Origin: Ricinus communis
Taxonomy: Eukaryota; Streptophyta; Magnoliopsida; Malpighiales; Euphorbiaceae
Direction: 5' to 3'
NCBI RefSeq assembly: GCF_019578655.1
Contig: NC_063265.1
Location: forward strand, 2,638,501-2,702,500
DNA: 64,000 nt
Shown here: positions 22,266 through 35,037 of the stretch, one piece after another
Layout: every line of letters begins with the position of its first letter
Position numbering within the stretch: position 1 is the first letter of the stretch
Notes under the pieces: model-generated
Databases searched by the model: none
Told to the model about the DNA's origin: nothing
The model's input: only the letters and a program-made list of their open reading frames with translations
Program-made: the position numbers and the translations under genes

Positions 22266-23480
22266 AGGTGTGCTTTGAAACACGAGAGGTATCTTAGCTT
22301 GCAGAAAATTATTGGTAGGTCAAAAAAGGAAGTGTTTGGTTCAATCAGAGATCAAGTTGGGAAGAACCTTTTGGGGTAGAAATAAAATCATTTTCCATTG
22401 CTATTAAAGATATACTTATCAAAGCGGTAATTCAAGTAATCCCAACTTATGTTATGAGTGTTTATAGATTACCCTCCTAATTAATTGTGGAAATTCAGTC
22501 TTTAATCTTTAATTTTAAGTCAAAATGAGATTCACTGTTGAATTAGGCAAAGTTATATAAATCAAAACGAGAGGGTCGAATAGGATTTAAGGACATTAAG
22601 AGCTTTAACAAAGCTATGTTGGAGAAGCAATATTCGTGTCATCTACAAGATGGTTCTTCTTTGGCTTAATGAGTCTTAAAAGCAAAGTACTTTACCTAAT
22701 AGAGACTTTCTAAATGCTACTATTTGATTTAAGCCGGTTACACTTGGAGAAGCATTTTTTTGGGCTAAAGATCTCTTTTTTGTAGGAATACAATGGAGAG
22801 TGGGGAACGTTACAAGTATTTAGGTATAGGAAGATGCTTAGGTCCCTTAGCCAAAAGAGTTTAAGGTGATTTCTATACCTACTTCATCTGATGCGAATAT
22901 GTTGGTATGTGATCTTATAGATGAAGGCACTAGTTCTTGAAAGGTTGATGTGATTAAACACCATTTATCCAATGTAGACATTGATACTATCCTTAATATC
23001 CATATAAATAGAATATTGCAACAAGATAGATGGATTTGGCGTTACACAAATAATGGAATATTTTGAGTAAGATCAGCGTATCATCTAGACATGGAACAAC
23101 AATCAATTGTGGGTGCTTCAACATCATATCTTACAAGTTTGTAGCAGAAAATCTAGGGGTTTCATATCCCTCCAAAATCGAGACATTTCATTTGGAAAAC
23201 TTTGAAAGCTATTCTACCGACTAGAGTTATTATTGAAAGAAGGATGTGTATTATGATGGGTGGCTGTGATAGGTGCAGTAATATAAAATCAGTGGAATAC
23301 ATTTTAAGGGATTGCTTGTGAGTTAGAGGTATGTGGTTTGGGAGTAGTTTGGGCTTAAATGTCTCCCATGTCGTTGTAATGCCTTTTACGAAGTGGTTTT
23401 CTCAAATTATTGAGGATCGGGATATGGTTTTTATTGATCATTGTGTTGCTATTGTATAGGGAGGAATAAGATGCTTTTCT
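22266..23480 (+). pseudogene. LINE (L1-type) ORF2 3' fragment: RT end and zf-RVT
   Basis: The plus strand starts inside the RT thumb region: ERYLSLQKIIGRSKKEVF, then IKAVIQVIPTYVMSVYRLP. It continues to the zinc-finger-like RVT region (RHFIWKTL...LPTRV and CDRCSN...VEYILRDC near 23190-23330). Many stops and shifts break the frame. It begins exactly where Copia B ends, so it is either 5'-truncated at insertion or cut by the Copia rearrangement. No poly(A) tail was identified with certainty. Confidence 0.75.
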
Positions 23481-23514
23481 ATCAAGTTGTACAATGCATA
23501 AATTTATAGATCTC

Positions 23515-24710
23515 ATTCAAAGCTTTGATGATACAAAGATTAATGTTGTTAAAGACCTTGAGCTTTGTGGTATTTTACATCTTAAAATTAAAAACTTAAA
23601 AATAATTTGATTTAGATGCTTGCACAAAGATTTGATTTGAATAGATGTGAATTGTGTGTTCATAGTGGGAGAATAAAACTTGCCTCTCATTATGCGAAAC
23701 AATCTCTAGGTTTTTCTTCTAAATGATTAGAAGTTCAAGATTATATGGGTTCGTGTTGTGATAATATTTTGATTAGGTATAAAATTCCTAAGAAGTTTGA
23801 TGTTATTTATTTATTTAATGAGCTACAAAAGTTGCATGCTAATGAGGAATTTAAAGCCAAATTTGTATTGTTTGCTATTAGTACAATAATAACACCCAAT
23901 ACAAGTTCATCTTTTAGTAGTTCTTACCTTGGCCTCTTAAATGATTTATCTAAGATTTTTGAAATGAATTGGGCTAAGTACATAATCCAAGCTCTTGTGA
24001 ATGAGATTCAAAAGTTTTATAGAATATACTTTGAAGCTAACAAAAAAAGCAAATCAATATAGATGCTTTTTGATACTGCAGGTTAAACTATATCTCATTT
24101 GTATATGTATTAATATAATTATCAATTGAGTAAATGTAATGATTTTATTTTATTTTTATTTTTGTTATATAGTTTTTTTATTTTAAACACACATATATAT
24201 TAAGTATACAAATATAAGTATCAATCGACATGAACGACCTTCTATTTTGTATTAGGATAACATTACTGTTAATAAAGTTTGGTCAAGGTCAAGAGCTATG
24301 GAGATCTTGATAATAACAAGGTATGTAGATGTTTGTTTTCATAATTGTTTATTTTTTAAATTTTTTATAATTTTATAACTTAAATAATTAAAATCTAGAT
24401 CAAGCTAGTTGAAGAATATGACACTGAAGCAAACACACATGCCGTGAGTTGACTTCTCCATTAATTTAATAGTATTTATATTATTTATTGTATAATTTTT
24501 TAACTGTTAAAACCGTCCATTATATTTCTTAAAAATATTTGATTTTATGATTATAAAGAATTGAAATATGAGTTGCGTGAGCGTAGAGTTGGAATAGAGA
24601 ATTTAAGAAAGAAAGTTTAGATGTATTAAAATGCATATTAAAAGAAAATAAAGAATCCAATATGGAAGAATTGCAAAATTCGGGTGACATTTAATACCTA
24701 AAGCATACTA
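23515..24710 (+). pseudogene. DUF1985-like transposon-associated gene fragment
   Basis: The plus strand at 23515-24062 reads as a degenerate protein with KDLELCGILHLKIKN, then RCELCVHSGRIKLASH-like sequence in shifted frames. An open stretch of 105 codons follows (23745-24062) containing FKAKFVLFAISTIITPNTSS and EMNWAKYIIQALV. This pattern matches plant DUF1985-type proteins, which ride with Mutator-like elements and Ulp1-type proteases. Downstream pieces around 24250-24330, 24400-24440 and a Lys/Arg/Glu-rich stretch near 24560-24630 could be later exons of the same gene. The function is unknown and this copy is broken. Confidence 0.5.
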
Positions 24711-24733
24711 ATGAAGAGAAAGCACATAGTAAA

Positions 24734-25900
24734 AACTTACCGTCAATTTCGATCTCGATGTGTGGGTTCTCCAGATTTTCATTATCTCCCGACGAAATGT
24801 TAAAATTGATTCTTCCATGCAGATGAAGTCTTTTATTGAATTTTCCTTTGAAATTTTTTTCAGAAGCTTGTGAATCCTCATCTTTTCTTGACTAGTGAAT
24901 CCTTGACAAAGCCTTCTTTTTTTGTTGAGGAAGGTGCTTCTCGAACCTCTGTTTGAGCCTTCCTTCCTTCTTCTGTAGCGGACTTTTGGATAATGAATGA
25001 CAATTTTATAAAATTTTTATAAGGTACTAGAATTTCCCCTACTTTAAAAACTCCATTTCGATATTCTACTATTCCTACTGATCTTGATTCTTTAGTGGAT
25101 TTTCTCACCTTAGATTGTGTCTTCAACTCCACCCATCTTCTCTTTACAGCCTTCTACCTCTACAATCTTTATTTTTGTGTTTAGTGAGAGACTATGGAGA
25201 TTTTTACGAAATCCATGTCTCTGTTGATGGTGCTTCACATCTGGAGAATTTATTGTTCTCAGTTGTTTCTTGTGGAACCTTGTATAAGAATGAGGAGCCC
25301 TATTAATATTCCTCAATATTTTTTCTCTGCCTGCCCCAAATATTACTTAGAAATTCACACCCTATAGAAAGTCTTCCTAATATGAATTCTTGAAGCTTTC
25401 TTCTTTTGGTGATTCCTGTGTTGCTCTTTTTCTTCTTGAATCAGATATTTCTCAAGAACCCACACCTTGCGAAAAGTGTTACTGCCTATGTATTTCTTCT
25501 TTGATCTCTATTTTTTATTCAAGAATGTAACAAGAGGTGAAGTGACTCTAAAATTTTATGGAGAATCTATAAGTCTACTTATACAATGGCTACTTATGGA
25601 ACAGTTAATACTTCTTAGCCTGAATATGATGTAAGTTAAGGTCTTCCTTGGAAACCTTTAAGGACTACGCTCTGAGTTCAAGTGGAACTTTTTTGAATTC
25701 TTTAGCTCCATGCATAGCAGAACAAATTATGTGACTTTACTTAGGATCTGTAGGCCTGCCATTATAGTAGCCATCATTATGTGGTGTGCAAGAAGGATGA
25801 GTTGATTCCTACAACCCTAGAACTTCTTTCCAAGATTGGTCTCTCTCCATGAGGTGTACATCTTTGTGGTTTTATTGCAATAATATATTGGAGGTGGAAA
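24734..25900 (-). mobile_element. Retroelement fragment related to the 59300-63999 element, minus strand
   Basis: The minus strand from about 25870 down to 24734 is collinear with plus-strand 61940-63070. Matching blocks include HSYTRFHKKQ versus HSYVRFHRKQ, and EYRNGVFKVGEILVPYKN versus EYQNGVFKVGEVLVSYRN. Non-coding words also match, such as CACACCACATAATGATGG versus CACACCATATAATGATGG. It is truncated at both ends and lacks LTRs. I do not recognise the protein. By neighbouring context in the longer copy it is an internal part of an LTR element. Confidence 0.65.
24878..25316 (-). pseudogene. Unidentified conserved retroelement ORF (copy at 24.9 kb)
   Basis: Two overlapping open frames (25316-25110 and 25132-24878) form one protein broken by a frameshift around 25120. 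It is basic (Lys/Arg/His) with no zinc knuckle, protease or RT motif visible. It is homologous to 62510-62950. The conserved core NGVFKVGE suggests constraint in the parent element. The function is unknown. Confidence 0.5.
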
Positions 25901-26981
25901 GATGTAATCTAACTCAACAACTTGCACTCACCCTCTACTTACAAATAAGCGTGATGAAAAAGAAAAAAATATTGTTGCCATTTCAGATGAAGAAAAAAAT
26001 CACTATTCTTCTTTGTAAATGAGGATTTATAAATACTAATTGTGCAAAAATAAAGAAGAAGAAGTTATTTTCTCTTCGTCACATGATATAAGCGTGACTT
26101 TAAAATATTCAGAGCGGTTATTATTCGTACTCTCAAAATAATAGGACCCTTACTAATTTCATGCATGGTAAATCTTATTTGCTGTTATGTGATTAATTTT
26201 GTTTAAATTTATGCACTTGGTTGGCTATCTTCTGTCACTGATTTGGTAATGATTAATCTGTAAAAAGTTTGGTAATGATTAATCTGTAAAAAGTACATTA
26301 TTGCTTGTGGCCTACAACATCAAATCTTGAAATTTTACAGAATTCGGCTAGTATGCATGCCCTCTGCTGTAACACTGTCATCTCTCCTTTATGAATCTAA
26401 GAAAATTTTTAGCAAGATATGGTTAAATGGAACCCAAATTTGTTATTTTAGCTCATAAATTGCTGGTGCTGAAATTGACAAATTGTTTGCTGATTGTATA
26501 TCTTTTAGTGTCAAAACATAGCCTTGGTGTTCAATGCACGAGATGAAAAGAACTGACAGGCAAAAGTGTTCGACACGTGCCATGAGAAACTGAAAGCAAA
26601 ATGCGTACTTGAGGCTATGATCGATCGAAAGGCACTAGCATTCTTAAAATAGAATGAGAGATAGAGGCATGCAGTTCCTTGCTACCGACAGTCAGGTGAT
26701 GATGGTTAACTCTGTTGCAGCTAATATTAATTGCAAACTAGGATGCTAAAGTTTACAGTCCTTGGCTGGATTCCTACAGCGTGTCAGGCTGGGAAATGCT
26801 TTAAATGAATTGTCCAGCCAAGAAGTAAAATTACAGTATATATAGTATTAGCTTTTCCCTGTCAATTAGGGAATTCGCATCACTGCTATTACATCCATTT
26901 ATACTGTTACCTATAACAAACTGATTGGACATCAAGACTGAACATTCACCTCGAGCCAAGGAGGCATTAAGCTCAAAAGAG
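25901..26981. other. Intergenic and 3' flank of the SEC14 gene
   Basis: No gene is seen. A perfect 26-bp tandem duplication (TTTGGTAATGATTAATCTGT...) occupies 26242-26293. The part just below 26981 is presumably the 3' untranslated region of the minus-strand SEC14 gene; no polyadenylation signal could be fixed. Confidence 0.5.
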
Positions 26982-29900
26982 TCAGTCATCATTGATTTTG
27001 AGGTCATTTATGGACCTGGAAAGACCATTCCCATTTTCGAACTTTTGTAGCTCAGATTCTAAGGTTTTTGCTATTTCAGTTCCTTCTGCACCTGGCTCAG
27101 GCAGATCCACATGGAAAGATCCCTGTTTGATAGGTTGAGCAGGTTCCTTAACCAAAGATTGCTGCTTTATGTAGTCATAGAGTTGTTGGTGAAAGGGATG
27201 ATCCAAGGAAAAGCAGTTTTCAGCTGCATAGTCCAAGTGTCGAGACGATCCAGATCCTTCTCTTCTACAGAAATGTGGAAGAGATGCAAAATCCATTATC
27301 TACAATGAAAATAGCCAATGTGATCAGTCCTTAGAATACTATGCCAACCAGCGTGTAAATGGGAACCATGCTCAGAAGATTCCTAGGCATTACTGATCAA
27401 ACATGGTAAACTGCACAGGGCAATTGCAGTCAAGTTCTCATACTTCAAGAATCAGGGAGAATATGCCTTACCTTCAACAGCTCATCTCGCCCATTACCTG
27501 ATAACACCTGAACCTTTTTTCTTGTCCTTTCTTGCAGTAAAGGCTTGACAACCTGCAAAAAATTACAGTGTTAAAAGATCTCATGGCTCAATTCAACAGT
27601 TGTTAATTGTTATTTTCATCCATATTTTTATTGAACTCATCATAAAATTATGCAGTTATCGAACTTTCAATTTTTATCAGCAAAACCACCTTACTTTGGT
27701 TATTGTTCAATAAGTTCATTATCTCCAAATTCTGGTAAGGAGTTAGCTGAATTTTAATGTGTTATCTAACTCATATGATCTAGTTGTAACTGTAAATTAA
27801 ACTAGTTTACATGGGTTACGTGTAAAATCTACCAAAACCAAAGAAATCAATCGTATGTGAGCATGGAAAGAAACTCTTAGCAGCTATCGAATAACAGTTA
27901 TAATTGGGTCATTAATTCCAAATTAAATTACTAAAAGCAGTTTGGAGTCTGGGTCCATGTAGGAGGCTGCTCAATGAATACACACCAGAAAGAACAATTT
28001 GCAATTTTTTCTGTAAAATCTAGGATCTCTGACTACTGGTGGTGGTCAAACAACATCTATAAATGCTTCAATTTCAGGTTCTAATATAAAATGCTTTGCA
28101 TGTCGGTCAATGAACTTTCTAATAGCAGTTCATGATCAAAGTGGAATAGCATCCAACAAACATAAAAAAAAAAATGTCTAGAATGTAGATGCAACTATGA
28201 ACAAAAATTCCACTTGATTTCTCTTATATGCGCTCAAAGCAACTGTTGTACCAACAAATGCAGTGCAGATACAGTCAACTTCTTACATCAACAAACTATG
28301 TTCATGTTAGTTAGTGTCAAGGACTGATACTAGTTTAAGTTCTAACTGTACAGAGATTTAGCAATAAGCTCAATGACCATCAGCGAAATTAACCCTAAAA
28401 CTAATGCTGACAACATAATCATTATACTTTAGATCTGATGCATTAATAACTTGCAGCATTGCAGAAGATGGCGAAATTGCACTAGAAGATTGAATCACAG
28501 AGAAAGGAGAGGCTTACCTTCCAACAAGCTGAAAATATATAGGGGGCATTTACAATATAATATGTTTTTGTTTTTTCAGGATAATTCAAGTCATCAATAG
28601 TTGATATGATTGTCAACAACTGCAAGAAAAAAGATAAAACCTGATCAATGTCACATATATGAGCTTTTATCATGTAAACACCAGTTACAGTGGTAGAGAA
28701 TCAATGGATGATTAAATCACATATCCTACTAGGCTGCTAGTTCAGAAAAGAAAGTTTTTAATATATGAATGTTGTTGAATCCCTCGAGATACTGCAATTG
28801 ACACATCAAATAAAGAGTAAAGATAGAGCTCAACATGAAGATCTGTGGAGAAAATCAAAGGCTTATAAAATGGCAAATTATACCTTTATTTGGCTAAGTG
28901 CTGACAGCTTCAGACCAGTCATATCCAAAACCTTCACACAGGTGGTTATGGATCGCCCATGTTTCTTTGAAGCAGAAGGCTACAAGATGTATGCTGGCAA
29001 GTCAAAATAACCACTTAAAACACACAGAATTCTCAAAATTTAATACTCACCAATATCACTCGGTCCCTGTATTCGTTGATTTGGATGTGGGACTGCACAT
29101 AGTAGTGGACCTGTGATGACATAAGAAATGCAAAACATTATTATAATTTATGTGAAGTCAGATTTCTTAGAATGAAACATCAGTAGGAGAATTTAAAATC
29201 ATCACTTACAGATGCTTTATCAAATGTGCTAAGCCCAACACCAATAGCAAAAACTGGAAGGCCCTGATGAAGATGGGAAAGTTGAGGAATATCTGTCATA
29301 CACTCTTCTTGGGATATAAAATGCATTTCTTGTGTTATTGGGCAAGATTAGCAGTATCTAAATTGTTCTAGACTAGGAAAAAGAAACTATAAGCATGAGA
29401 ACTATAGACAAAGAATGAGCACCTCTCTTGAGTAACCTGACATTCCTATGAGCTGGGAATCACGCACTGCTCTGTATAAATCAGTGGGGATTATAGGTTT
29501 CTGTAAAAAGAAATAGCATCAAGATCAGACCTTTAAGAATTGATCAACCAAATAATAATTATTAACTTGCTTTTTTTTTTTTAATAAAAAATCACATTCA
29601 AAGAAAAGAGGGAATAAAATGATTGTCTTCATCCCCTTTCTTTTAATTAATCATGCATAGTAGTGTATAGTGATGTAAGTCTGCACACACGTGCACACCA
29701 TGCATGTGCAACCGTAGTTTTAAATTCATTCCTTTTCAAAATATAATTTGAGGTCTAGCAGTTCAATTATATCTACAACCAGAAGCAATTGAACTATCAA
29801 CCACAGCACATCAAGGCTCGTGAATCTACTTTGCCGAATGTAACAACAAATTCTAACAAAAAACAGAAGGCAAAACTTAACAAAATCATTCAAGGCATAC

Positions 29901-32554
29901 TAGGAATGAGTCACATTATATGATGGTCCATTTTACAGCTCAATAGCTCATTTGGTCATACAAGAAGCTCATAACAAATCATAAAAATCAACAAGAAGCC
30001 CATGAACCAAAGAGAACAAGCACACATGCTTTAGGCCTAATGCAGATTTTGAGATGAAATTGATATTAAACATAATATTTTACTTCCAGACAATTCTCGA
30101 TGTAAATTTTGACATAGTTCACATCAGTTTCCAAAACAATAAAACAGAAATTCATATAAACTCCAACAATCAACTAAAACACAACTATTAATGTCCATCT
30201 TTGTATAAATTAAAATAGAAACCAAATGCACCAGGCTGTAGCAAAAACATACCGTTAATATGTTATCGATCTCATTTTGTATCCTCCAATGCAAACAATC
30301 AACTAACTACAGCATTATGAAGGTAACATATCAGGAGAGGGTGACTGCATGATTCTTAATGTAATTAAAAAAATAAAAAATTGATATATCCACAAAACAT
30401 TCAACCAAAAAAGGGTACTACCAACCATTTTATGGGCTTTGGTAACATTCCATTCTCTAGCTTTTAGGAAGCGCACCAAAGTTTCGGTTTGACATCCTTG
30501 ATGCACATTCTGCAAGAAACAGTAATTTAGCCAACACAGTCAACATCCAATAGAGGTTTTCCTAATGAATTCTGATAACATCCAAAAGGAACTAAGAGAA
30601 CAAATATATATATATATCTCCAAGAACATGATAATTTCAATAAATTATCTCTTCTCTTTCAAACATTTCATGCGAAATCAACAATGTAAGCAAGATACAA
30701 AAGGTTAGTTATAACTTGAAAGTCATGGGTTAAATTGCACAAACAACCTCTTTGGAAGGTAAAGGGAAAGCTATGCACATTTGATGCTCATTAGAGCCTG
30801 CAATGCGTAAAATCTCTTGGATTGAGTCAACCCTCTTTCATCAAATTCAGCTATCACTGTGGGACAGAAATAGTTTTGCAGAGGAAGACAGGACATTTTG
30901 TTCTCTAACATCTTTAACTTCGAGGCAACAAAAGTCCCAATCTTTCTTGCTTGTTCAGGAATTATAAAGCAACTTTAGAAAGTTGGTTAAGGCTTTTCAG
31001 GTTTGCAATAATGCAATATCATAATAGCTTTTGCCAAATAGGATATGAATGAGAAGATGAAGTGAGTCCAAGCCCCAAAAGCAATCTACCAATCTTCTAA
31101 AAAGGGAACACCATTGCATATATCAGTTATGGATCCAACTGCAAAATCTTGTAACTTGTACCACATATGGCCATCTGTTACCCTTTACAATTGAGCCTCA
31201 TCCAATAGCACGCTACCAAGATAGCCTCTTTATAGGCATAGAAGTTGTGTTTAAAAATCATACTAAAATATAATTGATAGTGAACTTTCTAGAACAGAGC
31301 CAAAAAGAGCAAATCAACATCTATTGAGAACAAGCAACCAGCCAATGAACAGGAAACCCAACCGACAAACTGCTGGTTTCTTTGACACAGAGGACTCCTT
31401 TCTATAGAGTTAGAACGGATCAAGGAATTCCTCTGTGATTTGTGATCAAGTCCTCTATGTGCACAGACTATTGTGGAAGTTTAACAAAACTTATCATTAT
31501 ATAATTACAGTCCAAATTGTAGTAGTAATGTGGCATTCCTATGAGGCCATGGAGTTCTGTTTAGGAATGCACAAATGCCAAAGCAATAGCAGCATGATGC
31601 TACTGAAGAGCAAGTTTCAAGTTTGAGTAATACAAATGAGAAGAGAATGTTTCTGGGTCAGTGGAATAAATATTATTAGATATGAAGAGAGCCTGCTGCA
31701 GGAGCATTCTTCTTAATCGATTTCCCAACACAGTGAAAAGCCACTTCCACCATTCATTGTTCAAGGTACAAAGCTTAAATATGCTCATCAATCTGCTCGC
31801 TTGACTCTTCAGTCAAAATTGCTAAACCGGTTGATTAGAAGGCCAAAAATTGAGGTATAACCTTATAAGAATTCAGGTACTGACCAAAAGATTTATACTT
31901 TAACTTCATTAAACAGCCTTGAAGACAGATTTATTCACTACACCAACCCCAGGTTCTCAGCTGAACTTGAAAAGGAGACTCAGATCAGAATTTCTAAATA
32001 AGCTGATAATTAACCACAAGAAATTCCAAATTCAACACACCCAGAAACACTATAAGCAGATCATCTACAAATGTCCAGCCTTATTACAATTTCACACATC
32101 ATATTGTGTGCTCTTTCATTTCCCATCTTAATCAATCCTTTTACAAGCTAACATTCAAGCTTTAGCCACCATTTTCAACAGATAAATCTAATTATACCCC
32201 AAAGAAACTAAAAATGAGTGGATCAGCATAACCTGCAGCTATTAACAACAGAATTACCTAATCACCTACTTACAACTGAAATACTCATAACCCAAGTTGA
32301 GAACAACAAAGAAAAGTGAAAACAAACCAAACAGAGAGTGAAAAGCATACCTGATATGTTTTTTGCAATGACTCCTCAACTGCTACCACCACATTTTCAA
32401 CAACAGAAGCAGAAAAAAGAAAAGACAGTTAATTTTAAAGCAATGTTTTCCTTTTTTAATGAACAGATACCAAAATGAACTAAGTAGAAAGAGATCAACC
32501 TTGATCCATAAGCTCTCTAAATTGATTGACTGCCTCCTCCGGAACAATACCCAT
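26982..32554 (-). CDS. SEC14 / CRAL-TRIO phosphatidylinositol-transfer-like protein, 11 exons, 336 aa
   Basis: Eleven coding exons on the minus strand join with GT-AG sites: 32554-32500, 32379-32351, 30509-30426, 30306-30253, 29500-29423, 29263-29210, 29110-29051, 28979-28884, 28619-28518, 27552-27472, 27299-26982. The start is MGIVPEEAVNQF. Residues about 5-70 are the CRAL-TRIO N domain (VHQGCQTETLVRFLKAREWN). Residues about 90-245 are the lipid-binding domain, with GLPVFAIGVGLSTFDKAS, KVLDMTGLKLSAL, IDDLNYPEKTKTYYIVNAPY and RRKVQVLSG-like segments. The tail (245-336) is hydrophilic and has no GOLD or nodulin domain, so this is a short SEC14-only form like soybean Ssh1. Such proteins exchange phosphatidylinositol and phosphatidylcholine and feed phosphoinositide signalling at membranes. 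No frame breaks are seen. The 1.8 kb second intron is the longest. Whether it carries alternative exons is unknown. Confidence 0.93.
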
Positions 32555-32600
32555 TTCTCTCTTTCTCTCTCTATACCAGGAAAAAAAAAAAAATGTAGGA
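32555..32600 (-). promoter_or_regulatory. GA-rich 5' leader of the SEC14 gene
   Basis: On the minus strand the bases before the ATG are GAGAGAGAAAGAGAGAA, preceded by TTTTTTTTTTTTTCCTGGTATA. A purine-rich leader immediately before the start is common in plant mRNAs and supports the chosen ATG. Confidence 0.5.
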
Positions 32601-34439
32601 AAGAAAGAGAAATGCAAGTGACTGAATTTAGAGAGACTATTAGTTGACTCTTATTTTCACAAGTACCAGTCTAAAACTGGATTTAGAGAAAGAAACAGAG
32701 AAACATTATTAATCAAACAAAGAGATTAGTTTTTATTTAATGGGTTTAAATCATTTGTATAAGAAAATACAAATTAGGTCCTTTTGATTTATTTTAGAGG
32801 TCAAGAAAGGCGGGTCTACCAGCAAAGTTCATACATACATACATAACCCACCTACAAAGTTTACAAAAGAAAAAAGAAAAAGAGAGCTTTAGAAAAAGGG
32901 CAAAAGAAGAAAATCTCTTTCTTTGTTATTGTGTTGTGCACTTCACATTTTACATGAAGACAAACCACAAACCACATATTATTATTATTATTATTATTAT
33001 TATTACATCAAATTAGACATTTTCTCTTTTCTAGTATTTTCATTTTCTTCTGTTATGTTCTCTTTTACTGTTGTTCTGTTTTGCTTTTTCTGTCCGCTTG
33101 TGCTGTTAAGCACCTCCAATTTAAACTAGCAAATGAGTTCAATGAAACAAATAGGGAAAACTACTATTTTACCCTCCCCACAATTTCCATATTTCAGTAT
33201 TTACCTTTTAAAACTTTTAAATATTATTAGCCGTTTATCTATTCTACACCGTGTTCGCATGATTATAATTATTTTAATTGTAAATATTTTTATTTATAAA
33301 ACTAAAATCAGATTTTTATTTATAAAATAATTGCATATATAACATCTAACTATTATTAAATTGAATGCTACCAATAATGACTGAATTAGAATAAATATTA
33401 ATACATTAACTTATATATAAACTAATATTAAAAATCATTTATATTTGTAAAATTAAGAGTTATTGTTTAAAATTAAATATTAACTAATATGTTATATTAA
33501 AATTAGATTTATTACTTAACTAGAGAAGTAACACATTAATTAATGAATTAAATATAAATTCAATAAAATATAAAATAACAAATATTATATGTTAAAAATA
33601 ATTATATGTATATAAATATTATATTTTTTGTGTGTATGTCTCAGCATTTATATGTATAGAAATAGATAGATTTGTTTTTTTTTTTATATATTTTGCTTGA
33701 ATAAAAAGTCCCTACTTCTGATTAAAAGCCTTCAATTTTAGTGTTAGTTAAGAAAAACAACTGATAGTCAAAACTAATATTATAAGATGAAAAACCAACA
33801 TCATCCTTATTTCTAAGAAAATTACTAAATTATTAACTAAATAAATTATGATTAAATAATAAAATTGGAAACTCAAAAACTAAAAGTCCTCGTCATTCTT
33901 TTCCTTTCTTTCTTGTACTAGCCACACCTCTCCACTATCTACACCATTCCAGTCTCCGACCTACCATTTTTGAATAGCAACTAGCCACCAGCCACCGCCC
34001 ATCGACAGCCACCATTCATCGTTGTTTTTTCTTTTCCTTTTCAGCCACCACTCTTCCACCATAAAAATCATTATTTGTATAGTCAAAAAGCATATACAGG
34101 TAGAGATGATTGCTCTTTTTTTCTTTTTTCTTTTTTGAAAAAAAAATTAATTGAAAGTTAAAAACAGGTGATAATGATTGTTAGTTATTCATTTTGTTCC
34201 TTCTTTTCTTTTAAAACAAATCAATTTGATGCGTATCATCAAGTTTTGATTTAATGGAGCGGTGATGTGGATGCAAATGGGGCAAGTGATTCAGATAGAA
34301 AGAAAACAGAAGAAATTTGATTGTGGCTAGGGCTATAAACGAAATAAAGCAAGTCTAGATTTACTAAGTTTGAGGTTGACTCGTTGTTATTTTGTACGAT
34401 TCAATTCAATAATAAGGACTTGACATTTATTTCGAGTTT
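32601..34439. other. Intergenic, upstream of the SEC14 gene
   Basis: No gene is seen. An (ATT)n microsatellite spans 32978-33004. The SEC14 promoter should lie around 32620-33200 on the minus strand, but no clear TATA box stands out. 33690-34030 has AGCCACC repeats, and 34320-34440 resembles the end of a dispersed transposon (GGCTATAAACGAAATAAAGC). Confidence 0.5.
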
Positions 34440-34690
34440 GAATATTAAAATTTATTTTAATTTATAATCTAATTATTTGAAAATTCCTAAAATCTGTCAT
34501 CTTTTTAATATGTCCAATTCTTTTAAATTTTACATAATAATCACCATTCTTTCATTTTTTTTCTAATATAGGAAACTGACGATTTTGAATTGAAAAGTCG
34601 GCTAGTTATTGCCATTGTGGCACCATAATCAAATAAGACCAAAAGAAAAAAAAAAAGTCCATGTTAGCAACATAAATTGTTGACTGAGAT
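34440..34690 (+). repeat. Outer inverted repeat, left arm
   Basis: This arm matches the reverse complement of 40785-41050. Shared words include CTGACGATTTTGAATTG, GTGGCACCA and AATAAGACCAAA, with weaker similarity through the AT-rich outer part (ATGTTCAATTCTTT-like). It is a long terminal inverted repeat of Mutator style enclosing the inner element. Confidence 0.7.
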
Positions 34691-35037
34691 TCTAACACAC
34701 CTTTCTATCTCTTTCTCTAATAAACTGTTCATTCTGGATCTATCGCTCCTTTGCTCTTCAATCACCCTCGGCACCTCCATAACTCTCGCCTCCTTGCCAG
34801 CCTTTTAAATCTCAAGCTCCCACGATCAAACACAAGTAGTATCGCCCTACTATTCTTTTGAGTGGCCTCTGGGTGACTATCCTCTATTAACATTCCATTA
34901 AATATCCTTGTTGCATTACCATCCAACATCATTGGTCTCCCTTAATTATAAGTAACCAAATCGCACAGTATTAGCAATAATTGGATCGAAAATTCTTTTG
35001 AATTTAACATACTTAATAATGTAATCACCAAACCGAA

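Noticed and set aside
28765..29116. Plus-strand frames of 81 and 72 codons
   Set aside because: They are antisense shadows of SEC14 exons 7 and 8.
31435..32131. Open frames within the SEC14 second intron
   Set aside because: They are short, AT-biased and without domains. The region is spliced out in the reconstructed gene.
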